DNA of 64,000 nucleotides from Euwallacea fornicatus (Eukaryota > Arthropoda > Insecta > Coleoptera > Curculionidae). The notes beneath the pieces are model-generated. The model had not been told where the DNA came from. It was given only the letters and a program-made list of their open reading frames with translations, and ran no database searches. Each line of letters opens with the position of its first letter. The first letter of the stretch is position 1. Positions 24,576-38,295 of this stretch are shown one piece after another. A program made the translations under genes and the position numbers. The stretch spans positions 2,418,001 through 2,482,000 of the forward strand of contig NC_089543.1 of assembly GCF_040115645.1 (NCBI RefSeq). Reading direction: 5' to 3'.

Positions 24576-25019
24576 TCAAGTTCTTTTGGAAAATTCTGGT
24601 GCGTGGCATTCGACGAACACCACGGTAGTTACGCCACTGTGTGCGTAAAGGAAAGTCGCGAAAAGTGATGTTATTTCACATGAAAAATTTAAAATTAAAT
24701 GAAAAAAAGTAAAAATCATGCCATTTATAACGGATTTTGCCGGAAAGGAAAATATGTGGTTATAGGAACGATAAGCCGGCCGGGACCGGTCGAACCTCTG
24801 ATAATACCAGGAAAAGCAATCAAGATGCATACTTAAGATAGATAGCCAAGAGACAGGTAACACAACACATAGAGAAGCTTCCACATAATTCCAGGCGCGT
24901 CCCATGGACATCGTGCTATTGACCCATGCATCAGACATCAACAGGAATTGTACAAACCCGGTTTCATCCTCTTTTTTTTGCTCTTTAGCGGTATTTTCCT
25001 TCGAAGCGCACCCTCCCAT
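24576..25019 (-). CDS. candidate small lipid-anchored protein (MGGCASKE start)
   Basis: The frame begins MGGCASKENTAKEQKKEDE. Gly2 in an MGxxxS context suits N-myristoylation, and Cys4 next to it suits palmitoylation, so the product would sit on the cytoplasmic face of membranes. The following 15 residues are highly charged. The open frame runs 147 codons to 24576. Only the first 20-50 residues look protein-like; the later part is rich in hydrophobic and aromatic residues and may be intron read-through. Possible donors include GTTTGT just after 'EDETG' and GTATGC near 24829, neither strong. I do not recognise the family. The upstream sequence is GC-richer with a CCAAT box, as expected of a promoter, which supports a real first exon. 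Confidence 0.45.
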   Translation of the reverse strand: MGGCASKENTAKEQKKEDETGFVQFLLMSDAWVNSTMSMGRAWNYVEASLCVVLPVSWLSILSMHLDCFSWYYQRFDRSRPAYRSYNHIFSFPAKSVINGMIFTFFHLILNFSCEITSLFATFLYAHSGVTTVVFVECHAPEFSKRT

Positions 25020-25088
25020 TTCGAATAAAAAATCTAACTAGCTATATGAAAAACACTGAAGGGACACTATAACTAAATGGATGGAAAA

Positions 25089-25345
25089 ACTATCCTTCAT
25101 GGGATTGTGACGACGCCCTTAAACCTAAGGCGTAAGGGTTAAAAAACACCCCGCCACCTCTTGAACCCGACTTTCGTTTGACTAAATCGAACTTTCGCAA
25201 ACAGGGCGCAGTTTTATAGAAATCGATAGACGCATTTTCGGCGCGTGTCGTCGACCAATGGCAAAGCTCCTTTATTGACAACTGTCCCGAATTTTCCCGA
25301 GTTTGCCACCCCTATAAGCACAGGCCCTCACACTACACTATCCCC
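25089..25345 (-). promoter_or_regulatory. GC-richer putative promoter of the MGGCASKE gene
   Basis: This patch is clearly GC-richer than its surroundings, with several CG dinucleotides (for example around 25230-25250). It holds a CCAAT at 25254-25258 (plus strand) and lies just upstream of the candidate ATG at 25019. The 63-codon open frame at 25090-25281 looks like a by-product of the base composition. Promoter function is inferred. Confidence 0.35.
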
Positions 25346-28300
25346 CTTATTGCCAGGGGTTGTCTTCGAGTGAATCAATTAAACGAATGATAATCAAGTA
25401 CTTTTCAGTCTGACCGCATACCACAGCCACTAAACAAATGTTGTGTAAACTTTCTGAACAACCTTTTTAGTATTTTCGATTTAGTTTTCATGCGCATAAG
25501 CGAAAATTTTAATTGGTATAAGATAACGTAAGATAACATCTAACACCTCGAATTATTTAAATATTTAAAAGGATTTCTCCTTATCTTTAAAAAATGGGTT
25601 TTATTGAGGAGTGTTAAATCATATCTTCTAATTTTGGCACGGATTAAGTTCAACCCTATCAGTATTAAGTAAATCGGTCTTTGGTTATATAATACGCATT
25701 TATAATCATTTTTTGTCAAATTGATTAAATCTCCGCTAATTACTTTATTGTTTTCTAAGTATTAGACCAATATTCTCTATACGCAGTATAACACAGGTAA
25801 ATACGGAAATTCTGGGCTATGTCGGGGTAATAATGTTAACCCCCATTTGCAGCAGTTTTTTACCAAACCACTAAAGCTAGAGGACTACGGAAGTAACTAA
25901 ATCAGACTTTAAAGCATTCACAAAGATTTTTTCGGTCTCATCGATGAAACATTTTACAATTATTTAGCTCTCTGCTTAATTACTAACCAGAATTAGTTGT
26001 TTTATTCACAACCATATTCACCATATATCTACAAGCCCAGCTTAAGTCGAACCATGCTTTAATTTGACACCTCAACACGCAAAGTTGTCAATTTAAGTTA
26101 ATTTTAGCGTTTCGCCAACTTGTGAACTAGAGAGAACATGGGCGACGAGTTAATAAATGAATTATACTACGATTCCATGCAAATTGACCTACCCCCAGGG
26201 TGATTTGATTGCTTACACAATAATTTATTTAGATACTTTTCAAAGGAATTGATCTAAACGGACCGAGAAGTTTTCAGGTCACCTCTAACAACTTTCAAAA
26301 CTACAAATGTTGCTTTAACTACACAAATTATTCTCTTAGGAACTTCAATATAAAACAGCTATTTTTTCCGATATTTCGAGAAATGAATTGAAAATTTAGA
26401 TATTTTTTATATTTCGACAATAATGTTAAATTGACTAAATACGCCGAGTGACGTCACTGGAATAGAGGTATTTTTGATTTTGAAAATTGGCACCTAAGTG
26501 AAGTATCAACGGCGAAATACTTTTTGAGAATTTTGAGTATATCAAAAAATGTGTTAAGGTGGTAAAATTCTCGGTTGGGTGGAGTCATTTTAAAAAAGGT
26601 ATTTTTGTGGAATCATGAAGTAGCATCCGTCAACATAGTTTCGAAACACGTAAAATTTCGAAAAACTCTAAAAAATTTCAAATATACATCTAAAGCTAGA
26701 GATTTTTTTTTATAAATTAAAAGTAATCATGAAATCAAAAAAAAATATCAAAAATACAAAAACGTACAAAACAACAAAATTTCCTTTAAAATGATTATCA
26801 TCTATACATAGATCTATGTATATGCCAGACGTAATAAAGCTGGTAAATAATAACCTCCACATCGCATACCTAATAAGCATATTAAGGTGCAGTAATGCTC
26901 TTATAACATTTTTATTGCCAGCATTAGCTGATTTAAGGGTTTTTGTTGTGATGATCACTGACGTGATACCAATACTTTCACATCTTACTTGTACATGTTT
27001 GATACTAAGTTATGCAGAAAGACTGATAAAGCTGCAATAAAAATGTTTAATAGGCTTAGTTATTGGGAAAGTATAACGCGTCACACCCCACTTTTAGGGC
27101 CCCAACAGCACTCAAAATCGGTATTTGCAATTATAAAATGAATGCAAAAGCATGATCGATGCAGGGGCAAAAGCCACCCTACATGAGTTGGTGATTGTTT
27201 CATGTTGCAAATAGCTAAATAAATCAATAGGGGTTAAGTGCAAGCTGCAGTATGATAACTCATTGGGGGGAAGCCACTGAAAGGAATTATATTTATACGT
27301 AGAATTACATTAAAATTACAAAAGGAAAATTAAATATGGAAGAAATAAGAAATTTGTAGAAGCATTATTTGAAATTTTGTTAGGATGCTCATTGTGTATA
27401 GGCGTATAAATACAAAGATAAACTCACGTTAATGTACTGAATTATTTCCCTCTGACTGCATAATAGTGTGTTTTTTGTATGTCTATTTTTAAAACATTAT
27501 AAATAGGATGCACCAAATGCTCTCTCTACCTCGGTTTACAGCTGTTTCAAAAATAATATTATTTTCGAAAAAAGCTTTCTGGTGGCGCGGCCTTCTCATT
27601 TTTAGGTAGTCAAATATTAATGCATATCAGATCTTGCTAAAAGTCAAGTTAAAATAAAATAATTAAACTCGGAAATGCAAAATTTTATGAGAGTTAACTT
27701 TTTTACTGAGAGACACTGTATATAATATATTGATATATATACTATATAGAAACAGCATATATTTCTGTTTTCAAATATATAGGGTGATTCGCAAGACTTG
27801 AATGCGTCGAGAACCGCAAAACAAGTCAATTTTTCAAATAAGAATTCTTATGCATATGATTATTGAGATATTGGACTCAGAAAATGTCTGAAGAAAATTG
27901 AAAAAATATTTTGTGCTTCAGCAATGTCGAAACATAAAAACATCAAATTTAGAAAATGTATTTTCTTTACTGATATCTTTAATTGGTAACAACTTGAAGC
28001 GACTGGCAGGTTAAAAAGGAATGCCTTGGGGATGGATTACCTGCAACATTTTGTGAATTTTTTTATACAAGGCGCAAAATCTTGCAGCAGACAAACACAA
28101 CCAGACAGTGATCTCAAATTAAAAAAACCGGTATTGCATAACCACAGTTTACTTCAATAAATGACTAAACCTGGGCCTGAAAGGCGATTCACCCTGGAGT
28201 AAAAACTATAATTTTTCCTATCCACATTAGAAAGCATCAACAATATGGTAACTTCTTTTAAATGATACACGCAAACTTAGAAGGACAACAAATTTCCTCG

Positions 28301-31070
28301 CAGTTCAATGAGGAATTATTTAGATATAAAAGGTACCGACGTCGGTCATACCCTTTGTCGGCCCTCTTAGGCGGCACACACCAAAGAGACGGGAACACCA
28401 TCCACTCGACTTTGTATTCGTACCCACATATAAAGCTTACCGCGGATTCTACAATAGAAATAATTTTATAATTTTTATTTCTGAATAGCATATTTGTTTT
28501 ATCATTTTGCTGAAGACACCTGCAGAGTGTAATCCATAAAGTAGGCCTTAATTGTTTGGTTTTCGGTTCTTTTTAAGTTCAATCGACGACATAAAACCAA
28601 TTAATCTTCAGTCGGCTCGAGGAAGAAAATTTCCACAAGAAATAAAATATGACATGATTAACCACATTTCACTGTTACCTACTTAGCAAAAGTTTTAAGT
28701 ATTAGATTGTCTATGTGAATTAACCATTAGCTTGCACTAAGTACTAACTAGAAACGATCCATCCCTACTTTTATAGTACCTAATTAGATGGAATCAACAC
28801 TAATTTTACAATGTTTACGCTTTTATTTAGTAACTAGTCGTTAACATCTTTCACACGTTCACATTCTGACTCATACTTCAAGTTTTCTAATAGGTTTATG
28901 ATGTGTTTGTTAGTTGTAAGTACTGTAGGCAGGAGAATTTTTTGGAATTAGTAGGTATGCAGTCAGAAGCAAGAAAAAGGAAAAAATTTCATGTTTTGTT
29001 AAAGTCGATTAGGTCACACGTAGCCAATATCATGAACTGGTTATATTGTTTATATTACAAAAATTGCAACAATTTTTTTTCCAATACATCAATCTAATTT
29101 TGGCATTCCTATATCAGGAACAAGAGCGAACGACCTTGGCAAATTTGGCGACTTGGGCGAAATTTTTAATCACAACCCTCCGGCCCTAAGCGAAATCTGC
29201 GACAACGAAAGTCCGCCGTCCAACCTCGCCTTCCATAAAATTGCTACTGATCAGGAATGTATAGATACAATTTCGTGCTTTAATTTTTGAACAAAATTTA
29301 ATTATCCATATTTTAAGCATGAAAGATTTTTCACCAATAACCTATTTTCCCTAGAAAAGGGCACTTTTCAGCTAACAAATTTTTTCAAAATGGCTCGTTG
29401 AATAAAGAATTTTGTACTCGATCGGATTGCGTTGAAAATATTTTCTCACGGACTCTTACGAAAAAGTACATAACGAATGAATTTATATGCCTCTTTAGTT
29501 GAGTACAAATAAGTTCTAATTCTAAAAATGATTATTTTACCGAGAAATTTCAACAGGATCCTTTAAAGAAAAGTCTTCCAAGGCAACTAAAAGTAGAATT
29601 TAAAAATTTGTAGATTCTAATAAACATACGAATTTACATAAATTTGAATATTTGGATCGATTGATATCCCTTTAAGAGGCATTTGCAAAACTTTGTGCAA
29701 CTTTTGAACTCGAAAGACTGAAAACGAATGCTCACTTGGAACTCAGCCTGAATGCATAATTTGATAAAAGGTGCCAATACATGCCAAGAATATTTTTTAT
29801 CTATTGCAGTTCGTCAAATAGCTATTCCGATATTCGAACTCGTTGATGCCCCTACAGGATGTGAATTATTAGCGTCTCCACGTTCGACATTGAGCTACAT
29901 AGTGAAGTAAGCTTCTGACTAATTCCGGTGACTAATTAGCCAGTAATAGTGGAGAACATTTATGTTGTGTAAATCTAAAAGAATGCCATTTTATGATGAA
30001 CCTTTATGTGATAAACAAATCAAATATTCTGGTTTATTTTAGAAATGTAAATTTGAAATTTAATTAGCAACGTAGTACGTACCTAACAAATTTGAGGAAT
30101 CTTTGAAACATTGTCCTACCCACCGACCAGCACCAAAACTGATAGATGAATAATTGAAAAACCAATTAATGAATTTTCAACGTGCGGTAACGTAAACTCG
30201 GTTTAGAAAAACACCAAACATCATTATTGTTTACCTCATAATACAGTATGAAAATAAATTCAGTTAATGTAAGGAAAATTACTCATAAGCCTGTACAACT
30301 TGAGAATTCGGGAAGTGTCAGAGAGCAGAGTTAGTCAAATTGGAGCAAAATTACTTAACCAGGCAAATTTAAAGTTTGCTAAGTAAAACCCCATGCTAGG
30401 TTTAATTACTTTGGATAAAGATAAATTAATAAAAACTAAATGTAACAAAGCTACTGTTAAATTTTTAATGAAATAAAATTTTCCAAAAAATAGAAAATAT
30501 CCTGTACAATTTCGTACTTTAAGTTAATACTAAAAAATATGTAAAAAGAATAAACATGAAAATGTTTCCATATTTCCTGAAAGAAATAAGTCTCAACCAG
30601 CTAAATTCACAGTTTGCCTTTTATTTCTAGATGACTTATAATAATATTAATACATTTAACAACTCAAAATTATAGAGAATCTCTGAATATCAAAAAATCC
30701 TCAAGGAAATCTTAACAACTAATAAAAAAGTTACATCCAAGATTTCCTCGACGACTTAAAAAAATCGTCGAGACACCTAGCAGTGTTGAAAATTTTTTTT
30801 GACCTTCCCAAAATTCGTATTCGCCAAAATTCCCTGGCAAATGCTGAAAATTTGAAAACTTGCACAATACATCAAGAGCTTAATAAATTCTATTGAAGAT
30901 TCAATGTTAAAACATTCCAAAGTGTCCTCATGAGTTTAGATTAGAACGAGAGTCCAAAAATATCCTTTGGAAAAACACTTTTTAATTGCCATTAAGGCTT
31001 TTAGTAAGAAATTAAAAAAAAAACGTCGGTACTCCAATTTCGAAAATTATAAACTTGATCGAATTAAAAA
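25346..31070. other. 5.7 kb intergenic, no gene seen
   Basis: No supported gene. Stretches near 27780 (TAGGGTGATTCGC) and 28196 (CAGGGTGAATCGCC on the minus strand) face each other like transposon ends, but they match over only about 12 bases and lack a TA at the right, so an element is uncertain. Open frames at 26710-26958, 26816-27040 and 28258-28491 have no domain motif. Confidence 0.45.
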
Positions 31071-31429
31071 TAGATGGCGCTAGTCGGGGTGTGATGTTGG
31101 GATATCTTCGATATTTGATTTGTATGTAATGTTTGGTTACATATACTAAAGTCGACATTAATGAAAATTAATGCATGAATGCAATGGTTAATACCGTAAT
31201 AGATGTCCCTAATGGGCCATTTGGCATGCAATGACACACAACCACGGTTCAGAATCTAATAAGCTTTTTTCCTTAATCATCAAACTGGGGTTGATAGTTG
31301 GATGCATTCAATTAAGGCTCAAACAGTTAAACACTTCCGATGCAGTAGGCTGAGAATCAGTGTCATTAACCCATTCTCCCGTTATCTTTGGCAACTTTTT
31401 TATGGCTGAATGCAACTTAGATGGCGGCA
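31071..31429 (+). promoter_or_regulatory. two TAGATGGCG sites, candidate CTCF-type insulator
   Basis: TAGATGGCGCTA at 31071-31082 and TAGATGGCGGCA at 31418-31429 lie 347 bases apart in the same orientation in an otherwise AT-rich, gene-empty region. AG(A/G)TGGCGC is the known core of the Drosophila CTCF motif. Binding and insulator function are inferred from this resemblance alone. Confidence 0.25.
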
Positions 31430-32983
31430 ATTTATAGCGAAAAGTTATGGGTTCCCAGTCTTCCAGGAACGTAACCGCAATTCGATACTTTAATTGGAAA
31501 TTACGATTTGAAACATCATCACTTTCGCACTAACATGCGTCCACATCATTTATGCAATTGTGGCAATTTTGTGACTAAACATTCTCGAGATCGCATCGTT
31601 GATTATTTCATTTGATAGCGGCTTGAGCGCAGTCACGTAGCACTTGCCTATTGAGTTTTACCTTTGATAAAAAACCTGATTGCGTTGGCCAACAACAGAC
31701 TCTCGAACGTAATTAGTAATGGCTGCCTAAACAGACGGAACATGTCTAGGATTTTTAATGGACAACTCGAAGGAAGTGCTCGTGATTCACTCTTTATGAT
31801 AAAGTTTTATTGAATAATTGAGTTAGATATTAAGGTTGTTGCAGCAATTGGCCGCCCCCACGAACAGTTGGCGCAGTTTACTCACACCGACTCAAAGTTA
31901 CGTAAGGGATATTCGATTTTCCATGTTCAAACTTTCGGTGTGGCGCGTTCCGAAAACGCCTGCCAATTTAGCATATGATAAGAGCGGTTGTGGGAATAAT
32001 TCTTTGGGCAATAATACGGAAAGATGAGCTCAAAACTTTATTGCTACCTCAAGCAGTTTTCTCGAAAAATCCGTAATTAAAGACAAATTCAAATTGATTA
32101 CGTATTTAAAATCCGCAGTAATGAATTAAAGCGTTTCAACATAAATTTGCTGCAGGAATTAGCATTTTAAGCTAGCATTATGTGCAAGAAAATGATTGCT
32201 TCGGAGATGACAAAATGCGACAAAATATATTAAAAGCATCATTCATGTTTGTCACGGAAGCAAATTACGAATAGACTGAATAAGCCTGAACAACTGTAAT
32301 AGCAAACACTCCGTACCTTATATTGTTCCTTTCGAACTATATCCGAAACACACGCCACCAGGATTGAACCTACTATGACTCTGAATAGGAAAACTCTGTG
32401 TAGATGAGCTCCTGGTGTAACCCCACTCTACCCTATGACGTAAGGTGCATTTAACCAATCGACAAAATTTACGTATTCCATTCGAAAATTTAAATGGTTT
32501 AGATTTTTTCTGGTCGATGGGTGCAACTGAAGAGATTATTTTTACTTTTTGCAGGTTCCCAGGATTTGGGAGCCTTTGTCGACATGCCCGGGATTCCGAA
32601 ATTCATTACCTTACCGTCGGTTATTGTTGCTAATAACAAATTTTGCAATGATTTATCCGCGAATCAATGTTTTTATTTCTAGAGATTTATATACTTTAAT
32701 CAGCGATTTTTTTAGAATCATTGCGATTTGCATTGTAAATTTTCGAATTTAGTGTTTTAACTTTTCAACCCTGAAACATGAAAAGCTAAGGCTTTCTTTG
32801 AGGCGCAGTTGCATAAGTTTCATTTTAAAATCTGACTATAGCTAGTTAAATCGGGGTGAAAGAAATTGGCGCGATGCTTCAAAATGGTTCCCCCTAAGTC
32901 GTTACACAATTTTTAATTTAAAATTAGAATCTTCTTTCAACAAGTCGAATTTTTTTACATCTGTGATAATTGATAGATATATA
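31430..32983. other. intergenic, no gene seen
   Basis: No supported gene. A GC-richer 63-codon frame at 31836-32027 and two overlapping frames at 32445-32752 have no recognisable motif. Confidence 0.45.
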
Positions 32984-34028
32984 GAGTGTCCGGAAATAAC
33001 GTCGAAATATTTTGAGAGGTGATCGTAGAAATTAAAACAATAAAAAAAAAGTTCCAATAAACATTCCCCAAAAATAGCTTCTTGAAGGCGTTAAACATTC
33101 TCAAAAGAGGAACTCTGAGGATGGTTTTTTCGCAATATTTTCGAAACGATTTGCACTAAAATTGCAAAATTCGGTTAGATAAGTTAGAATGGGAACACTT
33201 TTTTGTGTTATTAATTGCAGGTTTTAATCAAGGGTGCCACATGAATTAGTCTTCTACGTAAATGTTGCCCCAAATTTTTGTTTATGACATTTTTTAATTT
33301 TTTAAATCAAATTACTAAATCATAAATATTTTTAAGTAAAAGAGGTCTTCTTATTTTATCTCGTTAAGGTAAAAGCAATAAGTTTTTATAAACCGATACA
33401 GGATTACATGGATATCTAAATGCATCTGGATAAACATACCAAGCATACTTGCAATAGATTTTTTTATTAACCAGCAATAACAAGACTAGTGTGATTAAGA
33501 ATTTATAAATTATTCTCAGCAAATGTTGAAAATGGCCTCAGTTCATCTCAATGCGTCCTCTAATTCTTTTTTTCGCAGATTTCGATAGTCATGTAATCGG
33601 GCATTGGTTTATAAAAACTCATTTTTCTGAACAACGGTCTATTCTAACAAAATGAAATAAAATCTTTCGTTCCTCTCACTAAAAAATTATTGCGAATCGG
33701 TAATTCGATTTGAAAAATTAAGAAATGCCATAAAAAAGTTTGAAGAACATTTATGTTGGAGACTCCCTGTATGTAACGCTCTTGATTAAAATCTGCAATT
33801 AATAATTAAAAAAATATTCTCATTCTAACTTATCTAACCGAATTTCATAATTTTAACGCACATTGTTTCGAAAACGATGAAAAAAACCATCTTCTGAGTT
33901 CCCCCTTTAAAGGATTTTAATGCCTTACAAGAAGCAATTTTTTGGGTATGTTTGTAAGATTTCGTTTAATTATTTTAATCCTTAAAATGCTGTCACAAAA
34001 TATTTGGACATAATTTCCCGATATCTTG
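32984..34028. mobile_element. foldback/MITE-like element with ~270 bp arms
   Basis: The left arm (32984 to about 33240) and the right arm (about 33770-34028) are inverted copies. They share, among other blocks, 'ttcggttagataagttagaa' and 'attaattgcag', and a 'gaactc.gaggatggttttt' block. TA dinucleotides flank both ends. The roughly 530 bp interior has no coding frame. The length of the arms against the 1045 bp total, with no transposase, marks it as non-autonomous. Confidence 0.8.
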
Positions 34029-37000
34029 TATATCAGAAAAGGTAAAATGTTAATGTACTACATGAAGCAAAAAGAAATTTTTATAACAAATATTGTGAAA
34101 AAAATTAAGGAGAACTACTTTGCAGGAACGCTTAGGACACCTGCACAGGATGCCCCAGTCCCAATTTGGGTATTACAGGCAGAAAAATAGGTCGATGGTG
34201 GTAATGAAGCACAAAATACCCCTCCATCATACCTATTGATTGTTGGATCCTGGCCAAGTCTGCAAAGCGATTTATTATATAACTATATTAAGTTAAAGCC
34301 TTAGTAATAATGGTTATTCAATATTACATTGAGTTTCAAATTCATATCTCCAGCTCGAGGGATATTTGGGCTGATTATGGACTAATGTAAAATGCATTAG
34401 GAGTTGGTTTAGTTCGTGTGAAATCCAACGAAACCCACTGAAATAGGCAACTATAAAAATGCAAATATGTAGTAGTCATTAATGAAAAAATAGCAGTACA
34501 GAGACGGCAGTTGCATTTAAGGAGATGGATTGCATGTCACGGAACTGACCTAGGTCAGTAAAGAAATCCAAGCGGGCACCAGTAAATTGCGCCCAACGGC
34601 TTTCTACGCCCAGTCTTCTAATACTTAATGATAAAGCTTCTAGGAAAAACTACTCGGAACAGTTTTAACACATTTTAACAAAAAGCTAATTAAACCAAAA
34701 ACTTTGCCATATAATAACAGGAAGTTATCTAACGTGTGTTATAATATCTCAGTTTTACGATATGTAATGATCACTCGTTGTTATTTTCGAGATCTAGCCA
34801 AGTTTTCGATACATTTTAAAATTAGATATTCCTGAATCTTGTTTCCATGCAAAGATTTCAACAGGTTAATGTTATCGATTTGATTAGTAAATACCAGATA
34901 AACAACACATTACAACATAATTATTGAAACTTGACTGGTTTTACCTGAACTTGTGATTTGAGTCATTCGTAACGTTGCGTTATTACTGATAAGGGGACTT
35001 CATTAAAGCATTTAGGCCAGCTCAAGAGCTCGTGGCAGTGTACACGGCCCTTAAACTTGTTTCTGCCATCAACAAATTGGAGTTGCAATTCCAAATCTAC
35101 AACCTGAGGCATTGACTGTGTGCCAAGGAGCAATTTGAAATCAACAATGCACGTCTAACGTTTAATTTATTTAGGAAAGATTAATTTATTTCACAGTAAA
35201 AATTAAACAATTATTTGACTCAGACCATTGTTTAATTTAATTAAACTTTAGCTTGCAAAATTGGGTGTAATTAAAGTTGATACGTGATGGAATACGCATT
35301 TTACTTGAATTAGTGTCGTGAATTATTTGAACAATTTTAAAATTATGTTGATCAATTATATAATACTTGTTTTTGGGTGGAATTGTAAAGTCGTTCACGA
35401 TGTGATTCAGAATAAGAAGCATTGAATAATATATAGGTTTCAAAACAATGGGGCAGTTTTTGACATATTTTTTTGCATATATTTTATCTTTTCTAAGCCC
35501 TTAATGCTTTTATTTGATCGTAGGAATATATAAATATTTAAAATGTGGCAGAAAAGTGGGTAAAAACTGAGTATCTCGAAGATTATAAGAGCTACAGAGT
35601 ACGAATCTTTCGTACTAAACACCAATACAAAACCTTCTCAGCGGCAGCAACTAAACGTTTTCAATTTAATTTTATTTATTGATTTCGAAATTCTAAGGAG
35701 TTATTAAAAAAATTCAAGACTTAAAAGTGGATTTCACAAGTACGGATGTAGAAAGGAAAAACAATTAAGGGGCAAATCAGATGAAAAATGGGGCACACAT
35801 TTCTTTATTTAATGCTCGTTCGAAGTATGCTTTGAAATTTTAAATATTCACAGGGATTTGATAAAATGACGTCACTTTTTACCAGTTTACAAAGACTCTT
35901 TGTATTTTTTATTCACAATTGAAACCAGAATTTTCAGACATTTACTCATTCAGCAAATGAAAAGCGCAATTGATATTGCCAGATATTTCAAAAACGTAAA
36001 GGTAGAAGCGCCCACAGAGTTGGAACAAATTATAGTAACTCGCTTTCATACTTTTTTAGCACATCCTCAAAGTAAATTCACTAAATTCGATTTCTAAAAT
36101 ACAGAATTTTGAATGCCAAGGCTGTAAATCGGGAGGCCAGCCAAAAAGGTTTGTAAATTTAGATTATGTGATAACGCTTTGCACATAACTCATACTGAAG
36201 TCAAAGTCGTACATTAACGTTTTATTTTCTGTTTATGAACTACCTTGAATAATCACGCGCAAAATTGCCTGAACCATGAAAAAATACCTTTTTCTGGAAA
36301 GTTTTGAATTTCTCTCCAAAAATTAGGCAGATTTGATTAAACATTATTATTACCTCATATTAATATTGAGCCATTGTTTTGGCACAAAAAATAATTAACT
36401 CTCACGTTAAACAGCAGTGTTTAAATTGGCAAATTTCCTCGACTATGGGCTTTGTATTAAAATTAGCTTCTGATAAAACAGGTGTTGGACGAAACATTCT
36501 ACAGGAACATTTTAATGTTTTACGTTTCCAACATTACAAGATTGCCGAGGTTGTCAGTGGTAGCAAATTTGATCATTAACGGATAAAGAAAAAGTTAGGT
36601 CAACAAGTAAATTATTAATGATGATAAGAAAATCTTCAAGTTACATAAATGTGATTTTTGAGTGGATTAATAGTAAAATAGCATGCGTTTCCTGTGTAGA
36701 CACCTCTATCAATGCATGTAGACAAAATGGTACTTATAATTTCTCACAACAATTCATTTAAACACACAAAATGATTCATACGCTTACACACATGCCGCAA
36801 TAATATTGAGAACTTTCTCCATAGTTTACAAAAGTTAATTTAACAACAAAACATAGAAAGACAAGTCAACGAATTTGCTACTACTCGACCGCACCTTTAC
36901 CCTTCTATATCTCGACTGCCCATTTTCTCCCCTCGCTTTTCCATTTTCAATTCTAAGAAGGTTCCCCAGTCTAAAAGGGGATTCCCCGACATTTGGCTAT

Positions 37001-37741
37001 TTAATAGCGGTGGCGGTGGTAACTTTGTTTGAAAATGATTTATCCCGAGACGGCTCTGTTAGTTTTCTTGTCATTATTTTATTACTAACTCTAATGCCAT
37101 AATACTAAAAACTCGAGGGCTACCAAATCCCCGATACACACATAACACTCAAACGAACCTACCTAATCAACAGTACCACCAAAAATGCCTATAAATACAA
37201 AAGTAGCACCTGATCTAATACACGTAACACCGGTCACACTCTTAGGAGAGGTATTCACATTACTACGTTAGATCTTCAATTTATTGAATTGTAAAAATAT
37301 TATTAGAGCATAAAGAAACAATACAGTCATGAGAAGGTAGTCACAGGCCCACCACTTCAAAACTGGTAAGAAGAACCAGCTAGGTCATATAGCAACCCGT
37401 TCTTGTGTTTCTATGCAAGCCGTTGTTGATGATTCATAAGAACCGTCGAGTACCACTCATCTTTGCTTTCTTTTTGAATTTGCTTAACAAGGATGTAAGA
37501 AAGGTGTACTGTTCAAGGCCATCATCACATGACAAGGCGGAGAAAAGAATTATTAATGTTATTAATATTTGATATGGAGATTCATGCAAACATATACGTG
37601 CTAACTTATTGACTAATTGAGTGTTTTATGAAGCTGAGAGTCGTCTGCTAATATAAATGTGTTTTTGTTTAAAAATTTATTTCATAAATTCATATTTTTA
37701 TGCACCTAAAAGCTAACGCAATCGCGTTTTTAAAGCCTATA
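34029..37741. other. 3.7 kb intergenic, no gene seen
   Basis: AT-rich, with open frames up to 75 codons (35237-35443, 36379-36579, 36875-37102) that carry no recognisable motif or convincing splice context. A pyrimidine-rich patch lies near 36890-36950. Confidence 0.5.
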
Positions 37742-38295
37742 CAGGTTGATTCATTAAGAATAGAACAAACCAAAAGTTAGAGATCTATACGTTAAATGGT
37801 GACAATTGGAGAAAATATGCCTTATTCAAAAGCTGAAAGTTTCGGATAATTACAAGGTGCTGAAAGTTAAAATTTCAATTAATTTTTTTTGTTATTTTTT
37901 TTTAAATATTGGGGTTAGACCCTTGACAACTTGCAAAATTATATTTTTTAAGATGAATTATTTATTCTAAGAAATGAAAGTTCACTTGGTTTGTTTCGCT
38001 TTTAATTCTGGTATTATCAAATTTAAACATAGTGTTCGTTAAATAGATTGTTTTTGAAAACAGAGCGTGGTATTGAAATAAAATCTAAATAATGGAAAAA
38101 TGAATGCTGTTTCAGATTTTGTATAAAATTTCATGTTAAACATACAAGATAAAAAATTAGTTAAAATTTTAACTTTTCAAACCCTGTATGTCCGAAAATA
38201 TCAACTTTCGAATGAGGCATATTTTCTATAATCGGCACAATTTCACATAAAGTATCTCCAGCTTTCGGTTGTCCCATGGTTAATGAAAAATCTTG
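37742..38295. mobile_element. MITE-like element with ~145 bp inverted repeats
   Basis: The left end CAGGTTGATTCATTAA at 37742 pairs with the right end, which read inward from 38295 gives CAAGATTTTTCATTAA. Further inside the arms share 'agaaaatatgcc.cattc.aaag' and 'gttaaaattt'. A TA flanks both ends. The interior is AT-rich and non-coding. The arms make up about half of the 554 bp. Confidence 0.75.
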
